From NCBI GenBank assembly GCA_022414725.1, contig CM039466.1, positions 34,901,004 to 34,965,003 on the forward strand: a stretch of 64,000 nt of DNA. Direction: 5' to 3'. The notes under the pieces are model-generated. The model worked only from the letters and a program-made list of their open reading frames with translations. It had not been told where the DNA came from and made no database searches. A program made the position numbers and the translations under genes. The DNA comes from Microglena sp. YARC. Lineage: Eukaryota; Chlorophyta; Chlorophyceae; Chlamydomonadales; Chlamydomonadaceae. The number at the start of each line of letters is the position of its first letter. Position 1 is the stretch's first letter. Shown one piece after another: positions 1 through 7,600 of this stretch.

Positions 1-409
1 TGTCTCTGAAGGCTTCACCTAGCTTCTGCTGCAATTGTGAGGAGCAGTTGCAGCTTTCCTGTTTTATCCCACAGATGCGGCGGTCACTGTCCATATTTGC
101 ACTGAGACATTATCTGATCTGGATGCTTCACCTGGTGAGGCTATGCCTGAAAACGCCATGAATGCAATACACATGCAATGCAATGTTTTTTCATTCCAAT
201 GAAATGCGTTTCTTCTTGGCCAGTATCTAATCTTTATACCTACTACCAGCGCATCCAGCCCGCTTGTGCGAGAATCAATCAATCATTGAGTCATTGATTG
301 ATTTGATCGCAGATAAGAGAAGAAAATTCAAGGAAGATAGAACAGATAGAGAGAAAAAATTCAAGGAGATATACTCATCGAGACCAGCAGAAAGAAGAAA
401 CGACACGAA
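1..409. other. No supported gene
   Basis: Only short ORFs without convincing composition are present. If the family C terminus at 410-439 is an intact right end, this stretch would be the interior of an element that continues left of the window. Confidence 0.4.
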
Positions 410-439
410 GCGGTTTCATTTTAGTAATCCGTTGACAGT
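410..439 (-). repeat. Mariner-like terminal repeat, family C (copy C1, inverted)
   Basis: This 30-bp stretch is the reverse complement, with a few mismatches, of the terminus seen at 7509 and 16081 (TACAGTCGACGGAATAC then TAAAATGAAACCGC). The TA-CAGT start is typical of Tc1/mariner/IS630 inverted repeats, which insert at TA. In this orientation the element body would lie to its left. Confidence 0.55.
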
Positions 440-982
440 GATTTCTTGTCTACCCCGATAGCCACGCAGCATAAGGTTGACAACCAATGGCGTACACTGA
501 CATTGCTGTTTAATAGGTCACCAGCGCCATTGATCGCTGTCGAGCTGCTCATATGCTATATCCAAGATGCGCGCGTTTACACCAATTATAGGCATGACGG
601 CTCGTCTTCAGTCTGAATTCGTACGCGACAGGCGACGCTGATACGTCACCAGGTGGGTGCTAAGCATGGACATCTCGTGACCCGAAAGGCAGCGCGGCGT
701 GCGCGTTGCGGGGGGCGGCGTCAGATCCGTGCGCTCGAATAGATGCAAGTACCACTCAACATCTCCTCAAGTCGATCGCCTTCCAATCTCGCGAGTCTCA
801 CCTCAAACACCTGATTTCACTGAGTTTCGAGTTTACGAAGTTGACTTCTCCTTCTCCTTGTCTGCAGGTTTCTGCCGTGACTAGGTGATTACCCCGCTCT
901 ATTGGCTGCCTGCGAGTTATTGCGACTCAACTGCCGCTCTTTACATTCCAGGTGAGAAAGCAGATTTGCATGCTTGGTATAG
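440..982. other. No supported gene
   Basis: Only short, overlapping ORFs occur here, none with a recognisable motif. No repeat was noticed. Confidence 0.4.
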
Positions 983-1148
983 AATGGGCGTTCCTGCCTC
1001 CCGGCCGATTTTGACTGGTTGCGAAACATGGTATTGAGCGGAATTGTGATTCCTTGGTGCTGATGTCTCAAGCTAGCGAGTCGTTCAGGAGGCTCCAAAT
1101 CCTGATTAGAAATTTAAAACAATCGGCCGGGAGGCAGGAACGCCCATT
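983..1148. mobile_element. MITE-like element, 166 bp with 28-bp perfect inverted ends
   Basis: Positions 983-1010 and 1121-1148 are perfect inverted complements, beginning AATGGGCGTTCCTGCC. They are separated by 110 bp with no coding potential. The 4-bp sequence ATAG lies directly outside both ends (979-982 and 1149-1152) and may be a target-site duplication. The size, long perfect ends and lack of genes fit a miniature inverted-repeat transposable element. The ends do not resemble mariner families A-C. A large RNA or DNA hairpin with another role is possible. Confidence 0.6.
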
Positions 1149-1701
1149 ATAGGTGACCAGTGATCCAATCGGCACTGCTATTCCACCAAGACGGTACAAC
1201 CTGCAACCTGCGTTTGTGGGGACACGGGCTGAGAGAGCGTTTGTGGGTGAATGGGGGATGACTGGCTGCTGCTGGTTTGCTTCAGAGGTGCACAAGCTGG
1301 ATGGGGGGTGATAATGGCTCGGTTCTCCTGCATGCCATGCAGCAGATGGGACACACAATTTGTGTCTCTGACTGTATTGTTGTATCTATGCGGAGCCCTT
1401 TGCGGCAATTGTTTTGGAGCAGAGAGCTACATGACGATGATCACATGTCAAGCAGAGGCATGCTAGACAATAGATCTCGTATATCGATAGGGTAATCGCG
1501 GGCCCCACGGAGTGGGGTAGGGGAATTGAGCTGCAGAAACCTGTCAAGGCATCAATCATCACACGCAAAACTGTGGAAAACTGTCGCATCCACACCGTCC
1601 ATTCATGACACACGGTGGCGGATCATCGCCTCGTGGAAGTGGTGTAAACAACGCAGAAGACCCTGTAACGAACCTTATTCTCCTCTTCACAGCCAGCAAG
1701 A
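1149..1701. other. No supported gene
   Basis: Several overlapping ORFs of 60-96 codons exist on both strands, but none shows a motif or preferred composition. Nothing else was noticed. Confidence 0.35.
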
Positions 1702-1974
1702 TTAATTGGTGAATAGATACTTGTTCAAATGCAATTTATGTTTATTGCAAACATGAAGGAAGTGTAGTTCATTTGGATGTAGTCTGAAGAAGTCAACAGA
1801 TATGAGGGCTATTTCGATGTCACGTGGACATGTTTGACACATGTTACAAATTGCATGCAAGAAAGAACTTTCCTTCATTACCAACAATCTCCCTGGTTCT
1901 CCAGTTGTTCGCATGTGAGGCAGATCAATTTCTATGTCGTTGAAGTCTTCACAGATCTCATTGCTCAGACTCAC
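1702..1974 (-). CDS. Hypothetical small protein (90 aa)
   Basis: This is a 90-codon ATG-started ORF with mixed, non-repetitive composition. It includes a Cys-containing segment (AICNMCQTCPRD) and a His/Leu-rich tail. No family is recognised. It lies alone, with noncoding sequence and the 2.5-kb minisatellite beyond it. It could equally be a chance ORF; its balanced residue use is the only argument for coding. Confidence 0.28.
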   Translation of the reverse strand: MSLSNEICEDFNDIEIDLPHMRTTGEPGRLLVMKESSFLHAICNMCQTCPRDIEIALISVDFFRLHPNELHFLHVCNKHKLHLNKYLFTN

Positions 1975-2482
1975 AGGTATATTTATAGGCAGGCTTCACG
2001 TGAAATAACTCTATCCACATCAGCAACACGTTGAGTGGATGCTTGAATGACCATGAGACATTTGTCCATATTTGATTTTTCCTACAAAACGGTCTGACGT
2101 TATTCGAGCTATTATTGTAAATGGCTTTTGTTTTTTCTCGCACGGTGTCTAGTTCGTCGTATGGATGGAGCTGTACAGTTTTACAGTTGTTCTCAAATAA
2201 AGTGGGAACCCTTTATACAATTTGGCGAGACGTCGGATTCATCTGATCTGATTAAGATCACCCAGATGTCGTCTGAGTTTTTGGCAGCATTCATGCCAAC
2301 TCAAGCCTCCGGTGCTTTCCTTGGTGCGTATTTACGTGCCTCTCAAAATGCACAAAACACATTAAATACGCCTCAAGCAGAAAGTAGGCCTAGTGATCGT
2401 AGGCGCGGAACAAGCGACGTCACGAAGGGGAGCCCTCACGACTCACGCAAGTGAAACACCTACGCAAGTGAACACACGCAAA
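1975..2482. other. Gene-poor stretch with possible gene remnant
   Basis: An open frame on the plus strand (2128-2454) reads through the family A terminus at 2174-2215 and then through a plausible peptide beginning MSSEFLAAFMPTQAS near 2266. It could be the start of a gene disrupted by the downstream 52-bp array. Support is weak. Confidence 0.25.
2174..2215 (+). repeat. Mariner-like terminal repeat, family A (degenerate copy A1)
   Basis: The sequence begins TACAGTTGTTCTCAAATAAA and continues into GTGGGA, matching the ends at 9675, 10364, 21443 and 22388. After about 25 bp it departs from the family. No partner end is nearby, so it is a solo or truncated end. Confidence 0.6.
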
Positions 2483-2840
2483 CGGCGGCTTGCGCGTCCT
2501 CATTGTCGTCCATCTGACTCCAAAAGACACCACGGCGGCAAGCGCATCCTCATTGTATCGTCCATCTGTCTCCAAAAGACACCGCGGCGGCAAGCGCATC
2601 CTCATTGTATCGTCCATCTGTCTCCAAAAGACACCGCGGCGGCAAGCGCATCCTCATTGTCTCGTCCATCTGTCTCCAAAAGACACCACGGCGGCAAGCG
2701 CATCCTCATTGTATCGTCCATCTGTCTCCAAAAGACACCGCGGCGGCAAGCGCATCCTCATTGTCTCGTCCATCTGTCTCCAAAAGACACCACGGCGGCA
2801 AGCGCATCCTCATTGTCTCGTCCATCTGTCTCCACGAGAT
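2483..2840. repeat. 52-bp tandem array, about 6.5 units
   Basis: The unit contains CCATCTGTCTCCAAAAGACA followed by CCGCGGCGGCAAGCGCATCC. Units start every 52 bp from about 2517 to 2830 with one or two substitutions each. Because 52 is not a multiple of three, all forward frames stay open and cycle through the same three peptides, so the ORFs here are not evidence of a gene. A related GGCGGCTTGCCGCATCC segment occurs near 12258. Confidence 0.9.
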
Positions 2841-2905
2841 AAAAGCGACGGAAAAGTGCAGTAGTGTGTGTTAGTTACTGTTGGCTGTAAACTTTTATAG
2901 TTTTA

Positions 2906-3274
2906 ATGCACAACACTGACATGACTAACGTTTGCTGTGCAGAAATGACAGCCAAGGGGTGCTTCTCGTACAAGAATGCCACCGTCAACGGCTTCAACAT
3001 CACCAATCAGCTCCAGGTCCGAGTGGAGGCGATCGACAACAACGTTGCGAAGATCTATACCACAGATGAGAACGTCAACCCGCTGCCGATGCCTGTCAAC
3101 GTCTCATTGCGCACCGGAGAGGATGTGAACGTCCCAGTCTACAACAATGAGTTCCTCATCGTGTGGATTGAAAGCTACGTGCTGGCTGTCGGTGGCGTCG
3201 ACATCCTGTGGCTCCACAACCAGAAGCAGCAGGCCTTCTCTGCTAGCAACGGCATCACGGCTTTCTCACTGTAA
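2906..3274 (+). CDS. Hypothetical beta-rich protein (122 aa)
   Basis: This ORF has natural-looking composition: alternating hydrophobic and polar residues, several Asn and Val, and a hydrophobic stretch around residues 85-105. It suggests a small beta-strand-rich domain, and no family is recognised. The first ATG is at 2906. An internal ATG at about 2944 (MTAKGCFSYKN) would give a shorter protein and directly follows a TTGCTGTGCAG sequence that resembles a splice acceptor. A first exon upstream is therefore conceivable, though neighbouring genes appear intronless. It lies between the 52-bp array and a 3' minisatellite. Confidence 0.55.
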   Translation: MHNTDMTNVCCAEMTAKGCFSYKNATVNGFNITNQLQVRVEAIDNNVAKIYTTDENVNPLPMPVNVSLRTGEDVNVPVYNNEFLIVWIESYVLAVGGVDILWLHNQKQQAFSASNGITAFSL

Positions 3275-3372
3275 AGCGTGGTGTATCCAGTGCCATGCAG
3301 CCGTAAAGCGTGGTGTATGCCATGCAGCCGTAAAATAGAGTGGTGTATCCAGTGCCATGCAGACGTAAAATA
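3272..3372. repeat. Short tandem repeat after the 122-aa gene (about 3 units)
   Basis: Units of about 29-37 bp contain GTAAAGCGTGGTGTATCCAG and GCCATGCAGCC and are repeated three times with indels. They begin at the stop codon of the preceding gene. Confidence 0.75.
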
Positions 3373-3383
3373 AACTCGCATCA

Positions 3384-3690
3384 GGCGGCACCTGTGTCGG
3401 CACATGTGCCGCTATGGCCCTCCCAATCAAAAAATAACGAAAGTAACAAAATTCAGGGAAGCCTATCATTATACATCACGGTTGTTCTCATCCTCAAGCA
3501 ACCAACCTCAAAACTGCTTGTCAATGGATGAGAACCACCGTACCACATTAAACAAGTGGCGGAGCCCCTTTTACCTCTTCCCCCAGCGGGGGCGACCGGA
3601 GGGGAGCCCCCACAAAGGAGTCCGCGAGGAACCGAGCGGGTGGGCGACCGGAGGGGAGCCCACAGGTCACATCAACCAGCAGACACACTA
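3384..3690 (+). repeat. 300-bp direct repeat, copy 1
   Basis: This block is about 90 percent identical by eye to 21544-21860 in the same orientation. Shared features are a hairpin at the start (GGCACCTGTG, TCGG loop, then the complement with one mismatch here), an A-rich segment with AACAAAATTCAGGGAA, and a GC-rich segment with repeated CGACCGGAGGGGAGCCC. Both copies are followed closely by a CA microsatellite. A partial relative lies at 14010-14150, and a short inverted piece at 19994-20028. Confidence 0.85.
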
Positions 3691-3981
3691 CTGATTTACA
3701 CACACACACACACGCGATGCCGCGGATGATAGATGCAGGCAGGGAGGGAGCAAGTTGGTGGGGTGGTTGGTTGGTTGTCTGTGCAAGAGGGGAGGAGGGA
3801 GCAAGATGCCGACGACGTCAGGAGAACAATAGACACGCACGCACGCACGCACGCAAACGGAGGGGGGAATTCACACGGTACGGTACAGTACAGTACAGTA
3901 CATACAGGCAGGACCATTTTTTATCGTCTCTAAGAAATGTAGCAAAAAAAAGAGTATCTAAATAACTGAGTATCTATATAA

Positions 3982-4572
3982 CTAAAGCTGCTGGCTGAGG
4001 GACAGGGAGCGAAGCTCAATTGAGAGCTCGATAGCAGCGAGCTTCTTGGCGAGGTACGCCTCACGCTTTGCGGGAGTCTGGTTCATGCATGCTAGGTGCG
4101 CGCACTTGCCACTGGTGAAGGTCCCACCATTGGGGTTGCTTAAGAGCACCTGTTTTCTACCACACGGGTTGCCGTGAATGGTGACAGCAGTGCAGCCCAG
4201 GGTGGGGGAATACCCCACGATGGTCAACTCACCGTGTTTGGAGCCAACAGGAAGCTCGTTCTTTAGAACGGACCCCCCGCAACGACCAACACGACCGGAG
4301 GCCAAGGAGGAGGAGGGGGGGCCCGTTGAAAACGAGACACCAGAAGCAGCATGAACAGCAGGAGCAGGAGCAGCAGCAGGAGCAGCAGCAGGAGCAGCAG
4401 CAGCAGTAGAAGCAGAAGCAGCAGTAGAAGCAACCGGAGCAGCAGGAGCCACAGAGAGTGACACCGTGGTGCGGGGGCGCTTGGTACCACCGGAACTCTC
4501 CTCCGACATGCAAACGTCCTCGGTGGGGACGTCGTCCTCTGGGAGGGCAAGGGCACTGGCGAGGGCAAGCAA
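3982..4572 (-). CDS. Ala-rich linker protein with C-terminal Cys/His segment (196 aa)
   Basis: No known family is recognised. Residues 1-50 are acidic, followed by a short basic patch (GGTKRPRTT). Residues 45-85 are an Ala/Pro/Ser-rich low-complexity linker made by a GCAGCAGGA-type microsatellite. Residues 95-196 look globular and carry spaced Cys and His (LGCTAVTIHGNPCG, then GKCAHLACMNQ), which could bind a metal. The C-terminus is helical (AKREAYLAKKLAAIELSIEL). It is transcribed divergently from the gene at 4633, with 60 bp between the starts. An in-frame ATG at about residue 22 is an alternative start. The basic patch could be a nuclear signal. Confidence 0.6.
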   Translation of the reverse strand: MLALASALALPEDDVPTEDVCMSEESSGGTKRPRTTVSLSVAPAAPVASTAASASTAAAAPAAAPAAAPAPAVHAASGVSFSTGPPSSSLASGRVGRCGGSVLKNELPVGSKHGELTIVGYSPTLGCTAVTIHGNPCGRKQVLLSNPNGGTFTSGKCAHLACMNQTPAKREAYLAKKLAAIELSIELRSLSLSQQL

Positions 4573-4632
4573 GGAGGAAGCAGCAGGAGCAGCAGCAGCA
4601 GCAGAAGCAGAAGCGACGGCATTCGGTATAGA
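4573..4632. promoter_or_regulatory. Presumed divergent promoter region
   Basis: Only 60 bp separate the start codons of two outward-facing genes, so both promoters must lie here or inside the genes. Most of it is a GCAGCA microsatellite. No specific promoter motif was identified. Confidence 0.3.
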
Positions 4633-5181
4633 ATGACAGATTACGCTTCTCTCATCACTGCGTTAGGCACGTCCAACTTGATTTGCACTGGGTTCAAAGA
4701 TGTCCATTTTGGAGATCTTCAGGCTGAGGTGAGTTCAGGTGATCTGATGGTAAAGATGCCAAATGACCCGATTTGTCACGAGGGCATCTACTACAATCGG
4801 CGGAAAAGTAAAATGAATATGGATATCACACATATCGGTTACGTCAAGCGAGGGTGCACACAAAGTATTGCAAAAGTTGTGAAAATGGGAGGTGAATCAG
4901 TTGATAACATAACAATAAAGGTCCAGAGTGGAGGTTGTTTACTGTTGAAATCAAATCCAACAGTAATTAGCAATGCAGTTTGTGTCGAGCTTGTCGGCGA
5001 AGATATTTTTCCACAAGCAAGGTATTGGGATGGCGACATCAATATTAAGTCCAAACTACAAGGTGATGTCCAAGCATTGATTGATACATTCCCAAACATG
5101 AAATTTCTGGAGTTGCGTTTTTTCCTATACGATGTCGATTGGTGTTCGCTTCAAAACTGTAAAATGCTTCGAGGATTTTAG
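4633..5181 (+). CDS. Hypothetical protein (182 aa)
   Basis: This is an ATG-started ORF with normal composition and no low complexity. It is rich in Val, Ile and Gly with alternating strands, suggesting a beta-rich fold. The C-terminal third (TFPNMKFLELRFFLYDVDW) is aromatic. No signal peptide, membrane segment or known motif is seen. It is divergent from the Ala-rich protein gene and followed after 18 bp by a small same-strand ORF. Its A+T-richer codon use differs from the GC-rich neighbour at 3982. Confidence 0.6.
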   Translation: MTDYASLITALGTSNLICTGFKDVHFGDLQAEVSSGDLMVKMPNDPICHEGIYYNRRKSKMNMDITHIGYVKRGCTQSIAKVVKMGGESVDNITIKVQSGGCLLLKSNPTVISNAVCVELVGEDIFPQARYWDGDINIKSKLQGDVQALIDTFPNMKFLELRFFLYDVDWCSLQNCKMLRGF

Positions 5182-5199
5182 ATAAACCATTATGAAGAC

Positions 5200-5424
5200 A
5201 TGTCCCACTCAATGCAGTTCCCCAAACACAGCATCACCAATTTCCATGGGTTTGCATCACAATTTGCACAATTTCCAAATACATGCGATGAGGTAGTCAA
5301 TTACATGAAGCATGCCACACAAAACAGTTCAGATTGGTCTTGGTCTATCGGATTTTATGATACTAGGCACTGCTCAATTGACAACTCCCTCAAACATGAT
5401 CAAATGAAGAACTCGATGCCATGA
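5200..5424 (+). CDS. Hypothetical small protein (74 aa)
   Basis: The ORF starts 18 bp after the 182-aa gene on the same strand and ends at an ordinary stop. It is rich in His, Asn, Ser and Phe, with aromatic clusters (SDWSWSIGFYD). No family is recognised. Because the downstream sequence is repeat-derived, it may be the intact N-terminal part of a longer ancestral gene or a chance frame. Confidence 0.38.
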   Translation: MSHSMQFPKHSITNFHGFASQFAQFPNTCDEVVNYMKHATQNSSDWSWSIGFYDTRHCSIDNSLKHDQMKNSMP

Positions 5425-5781
5425 TTCATGTCACACACTCGATGCAAACAACAACTTAAACTTGATACAGAAGATGATACATACATGATCGATCATGTCG
5501 GCAGTCGTGCGGATTGCGGGGATCACGATGACTTGCGCATACTCATTGTCACACGGAGGCTTCAAGCAGACTCCTGCTCGATTGGTTTCTGAAGGGGGAG
5601 CGCGGGCACCGCGGAGCGGGGCAGAGGATTTGATTGGATTGGATTATTCTCACTGTAACACTTGGGCTTCTCACTGTAACACTTGGGCGGTGAAGCGAAG
5701 TGACCCTCATCGTCCCCGTAGCAAGCACAAACCCCGGAAACACACGGTAAAGTAGGCGAAAACGGTGATCACATGTTGCAA
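5425..5781. other. Repeat-derived spacer
   Basis: No gene was found. It includes a piece shared with 11173-11230 (GTGACTTGCGCATACTCATT-type sequence, then CAGACTCCTGCTCGA) at 5529-5581, and two tandem copies of CTCACTGTAACACTTGGGC near 5649-5685. Confidence 0.5.
5529..5581 (+). repeat. Dispersed repeat shared with 11173-11230
   Basis: Both copies read ACTTGCGCATACTCATT, then CACACG, then a variable stretch, then CAGACTCCTGCTCGA, in the same orientation. Each lies just past the 3' end of a plus-strand gene. The origin is unknown; it may be a fragment of a mobile element. Confidence 0.6.
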
Positions 5782-5882
5782 CTCCTCAAAAAATATTTGT
5801 AGTGAACCACGGACCTGTATCTGGTTTCAGGGGATATCATTCAAATTATACTGAGTGTCCCAAAATTATTTGATCAACTGTA
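5782..5882 (-). repeat. Mariner-like terminus, family B (copy B1)
   Basis: About 100 bp are nearly identical to 18962-19065, ending in CCAAAATTATTTGATCAACTGTA in the inverted sense. The terminal motif on the other strand is TACAGTTG, A/T-rich, then TTGGGACACTC. It cuts the 3' end of the gene at 5846-6610, whose last codons are read from this terminus. Confidence 0.75.
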
Positions 5883-6610
5883 TGATTTCCAGAAACTGCA
5901 TAAATCTCCACAAGGCGAGCAGTAATGCCGCACGCAGCGTTGAACGCAGGGATTAGGAGGTCGTGCACCACAGGACCGCTGAGTGGCTTGCTATTGAGGC
6001 TGTCCTTGGACTCAGGTATACCTGTGTCAAGTGCTGCATGGTTACTTCCGAGGACAAGCTGGAAGTCGAGTAGAGTGTGTAGTCTGCCTCGCGAGAACTC
6101 TGTTGGTAGCGGTTGGTAAGGAAAGTAGTGTTTCCAAAAATTTATGACCGTCCATAAGCTTGCCTGCACACTCTGCTCTTCAAAGTAAAACGAACGCAAT
6201 CCGTTGACCCCTGCCTGTATGTTGCGAAGCGTTGCATCCTGGAACATGGTTCCCTGAAAGGACACAGATCTCTTGGGAGCTGCAGGCCCCCCTTTGTCTC
6301 GGGATTGCTGCATCTCTGCGATCACGCAGCCGTCCAAAATGCCGCCCAGGAACATGGATGCCATAGTGAGCTCTCGTGCTACGGTGTCTTGAAAAATTGT
6401 CCAATCCATGTCATGATGATCTTCCAGTGCATTCTTGACATAGAGTAGGCTCGGGCGAATGGACGCTAAGCCACTGCACAGGGCTCGCACATGCATGACC
6501 TTGCCCGGTAGGTTGAGTGCTACCTCTGAATCCCCGTCCTGGAAAGGTGGAGCATACATGCACCGGCAGTGACTGTAACAAGGACATGAGGAGCAGTTAC
6601 CAGTAAACAT
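5846..6610 (-). pseudogene. Hypothetical protein, C-terminus replaced by transposon end (254 aa)
   Basis: The first roughly 242 codons have ordinary composition. They comprise a Cys-rich N-terminus (FTGNCSSCPCYSHCRCMYAPP), a helical middle with clusters such as MDWTIFQDTVARELTMASMF, and Arg/Phe-rich segments. The last dozen residues come from the family B mariner terminus, so the original end is missing. The Cys-rich start could bind metal, but no family is recognised. It is the first of a minus-strand run with the genes at 6953 and 7601. The gene may be non-functional, or tolerate the new tail. Confidence 0.5.
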
Positions 6611-6952
6611 GGTGGCAAGTCGTATTGAAGGTTAGATGCCTGTTTTTTTATATGCATGTAGACTCGACTCACCACACGTGGGTGGCATGGTGTTGTTGTA
6701 CCTGAAGGGTTGGCAAAGATGAGCTCGGGTTCGATAAAGACTGAAAGCATTAGCAGCAGGTTCGAAAGGTTGCAACATGCATGCAGCCAACTACTCACGT
6801 GCGCCGTGGAAACCACCACCCACTCGCCCCGAAAGATGCTCCTCGTGTGATTCGAACCTGCGCCTCCAACTCCAGCTCCCCTTCGTTTTTTGGGGCAGAC
6901 CTGCGGACCCGGATTCCCTACGGAGGCCAAAGTCTCTATCCCGACACATTGT
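6611..6952. other. Spacer between minus-strand genes
   Basis: A minus-strand frame (6520-7059) is open through here, but it overlaps both neighbours out of frame and has no convincing features. A GATTCGAACC box near 6848 was examined as a tRNA T-arm and rejected. Confidence 0.35.
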
Positions 6953-7282
6953 TCATTCCTGACATGCATGCTGATCATGCTTTGCCCGAAAGTGATGACT
7001 GTTGTTGACATCAAGTGTTGTGATACGGTTCTCATCCAAGTCTTGGCAACATATATCACTTGACAAGCATGAGGTTGATTGCTTGAAATTTTTCATGTCA
7101 TAGCACGCATGGTTCTTTCTCATCAGCACACCATACATCGGAAATCCCTTGTGAATGTAAGACTCGTATACTAGCCCCACGATACTTGTTGTCTTATCCA
7201 AGTCGTTGTGCGTTGTTGGGTTGTCTATGGTTACAATGGACCCTACAGTGTACGTGGGATTCTGGTAAGGTAAGTCATCCAT
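6953..7282 (-). CDS. Hypothetical protein (about 109 aa)
   Basis: I start the gene at the ATG giving MDDLPYQNPTYTVGSIV. The frame stays open further upstream to a GTG at 7588, but that extension is partly made of the family C repeat. The protein has Val/Ile/Thr-rich strands (TVGSIVTIDNPTT) and a Cys/His/Asp-rich C-terminus. The N-terminal half (GSIVTID, then IVGLVYESYIHKGFPMYGV) resembles a small SH3-like or barrel domain, but that is impression only. It lies between the 254-aa ORF and the RFC gene on the same strand. Confidence 0.45.
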   Translation of the reverse strand: MDDLPYQNPTYTVGSIVTIDNPTTHNDLDKTTSIVGLVYESYIHKGFPMYGVLMRKNHACYDMKNFKQSTSCLSSDICCQDLDENRITTLDVNNSHHFRAKHDQHACQE

Positions 7283-7508
7283 GTCTGAAGATCGTGTTTT
7301 GAAATGTACAATATAAAACCCTAAACAATTATGAGCATGGCAAACGCGAAGGAGTGCTCCGACTCGAAAGTAGTTGCCGCTTACTGATTTCATTGGGATT
7401 ACAACTCTGAAAACCCTATTTAAATGTTGCTGGAAGCAGGGACTATTAAAGCTCAAGATCTGTAGGGCCGTGAGACCAGACAGTGGGGTTAAGTCGATAG
7501 TATAGTGA

Positions 7509-7588
7509 TACAGTCGACGGAATACTAAAATGAAACCGCCTCGTGTACGGCACACCTTACGGTGTAACCTAATGGTGTAGCAACCCAC
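7509..7588 (+). repeat. Mariner-like terminus with hairpin, family C (copy C2)
   Basis: The sequence starts TACAGTCGACGGAATAC, then GAAACCGC, then a small hairpin (CACC TTAC GGTG) and ATGGTGTAGCAACCCA. It matches 16081-16165 next to the Fanzor gene, and part of it recurs at 21039-21085. It sits 12 bp past the stop of the RFC gene. Confidence 0.7.
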
Positions 7589-7600
7589 GTGACAGTAGGT

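Noticed and set aside
2483..2840. CRISPR-like array
   Set aside because: Units of 52 bp are repeated in full with no unique spacers. It is a simple tandem repeat in a eukaryotic context.
6835..6960. Possible tRNA on the minus strand (GGTTCGAATC box)
   Set aside because: The T-arm loop is present, but the flanking 5-bp stems do not pair (GCAGG against CACAC), and no acceptor stem or D-arm could be placed.
7283..7588. N-terminal extension of the 109-aa gene from a GTG start
   Set aside because: The extension begins inside the family C repeat and has a non-ATG start. The internal ATG gives a more natural protein.
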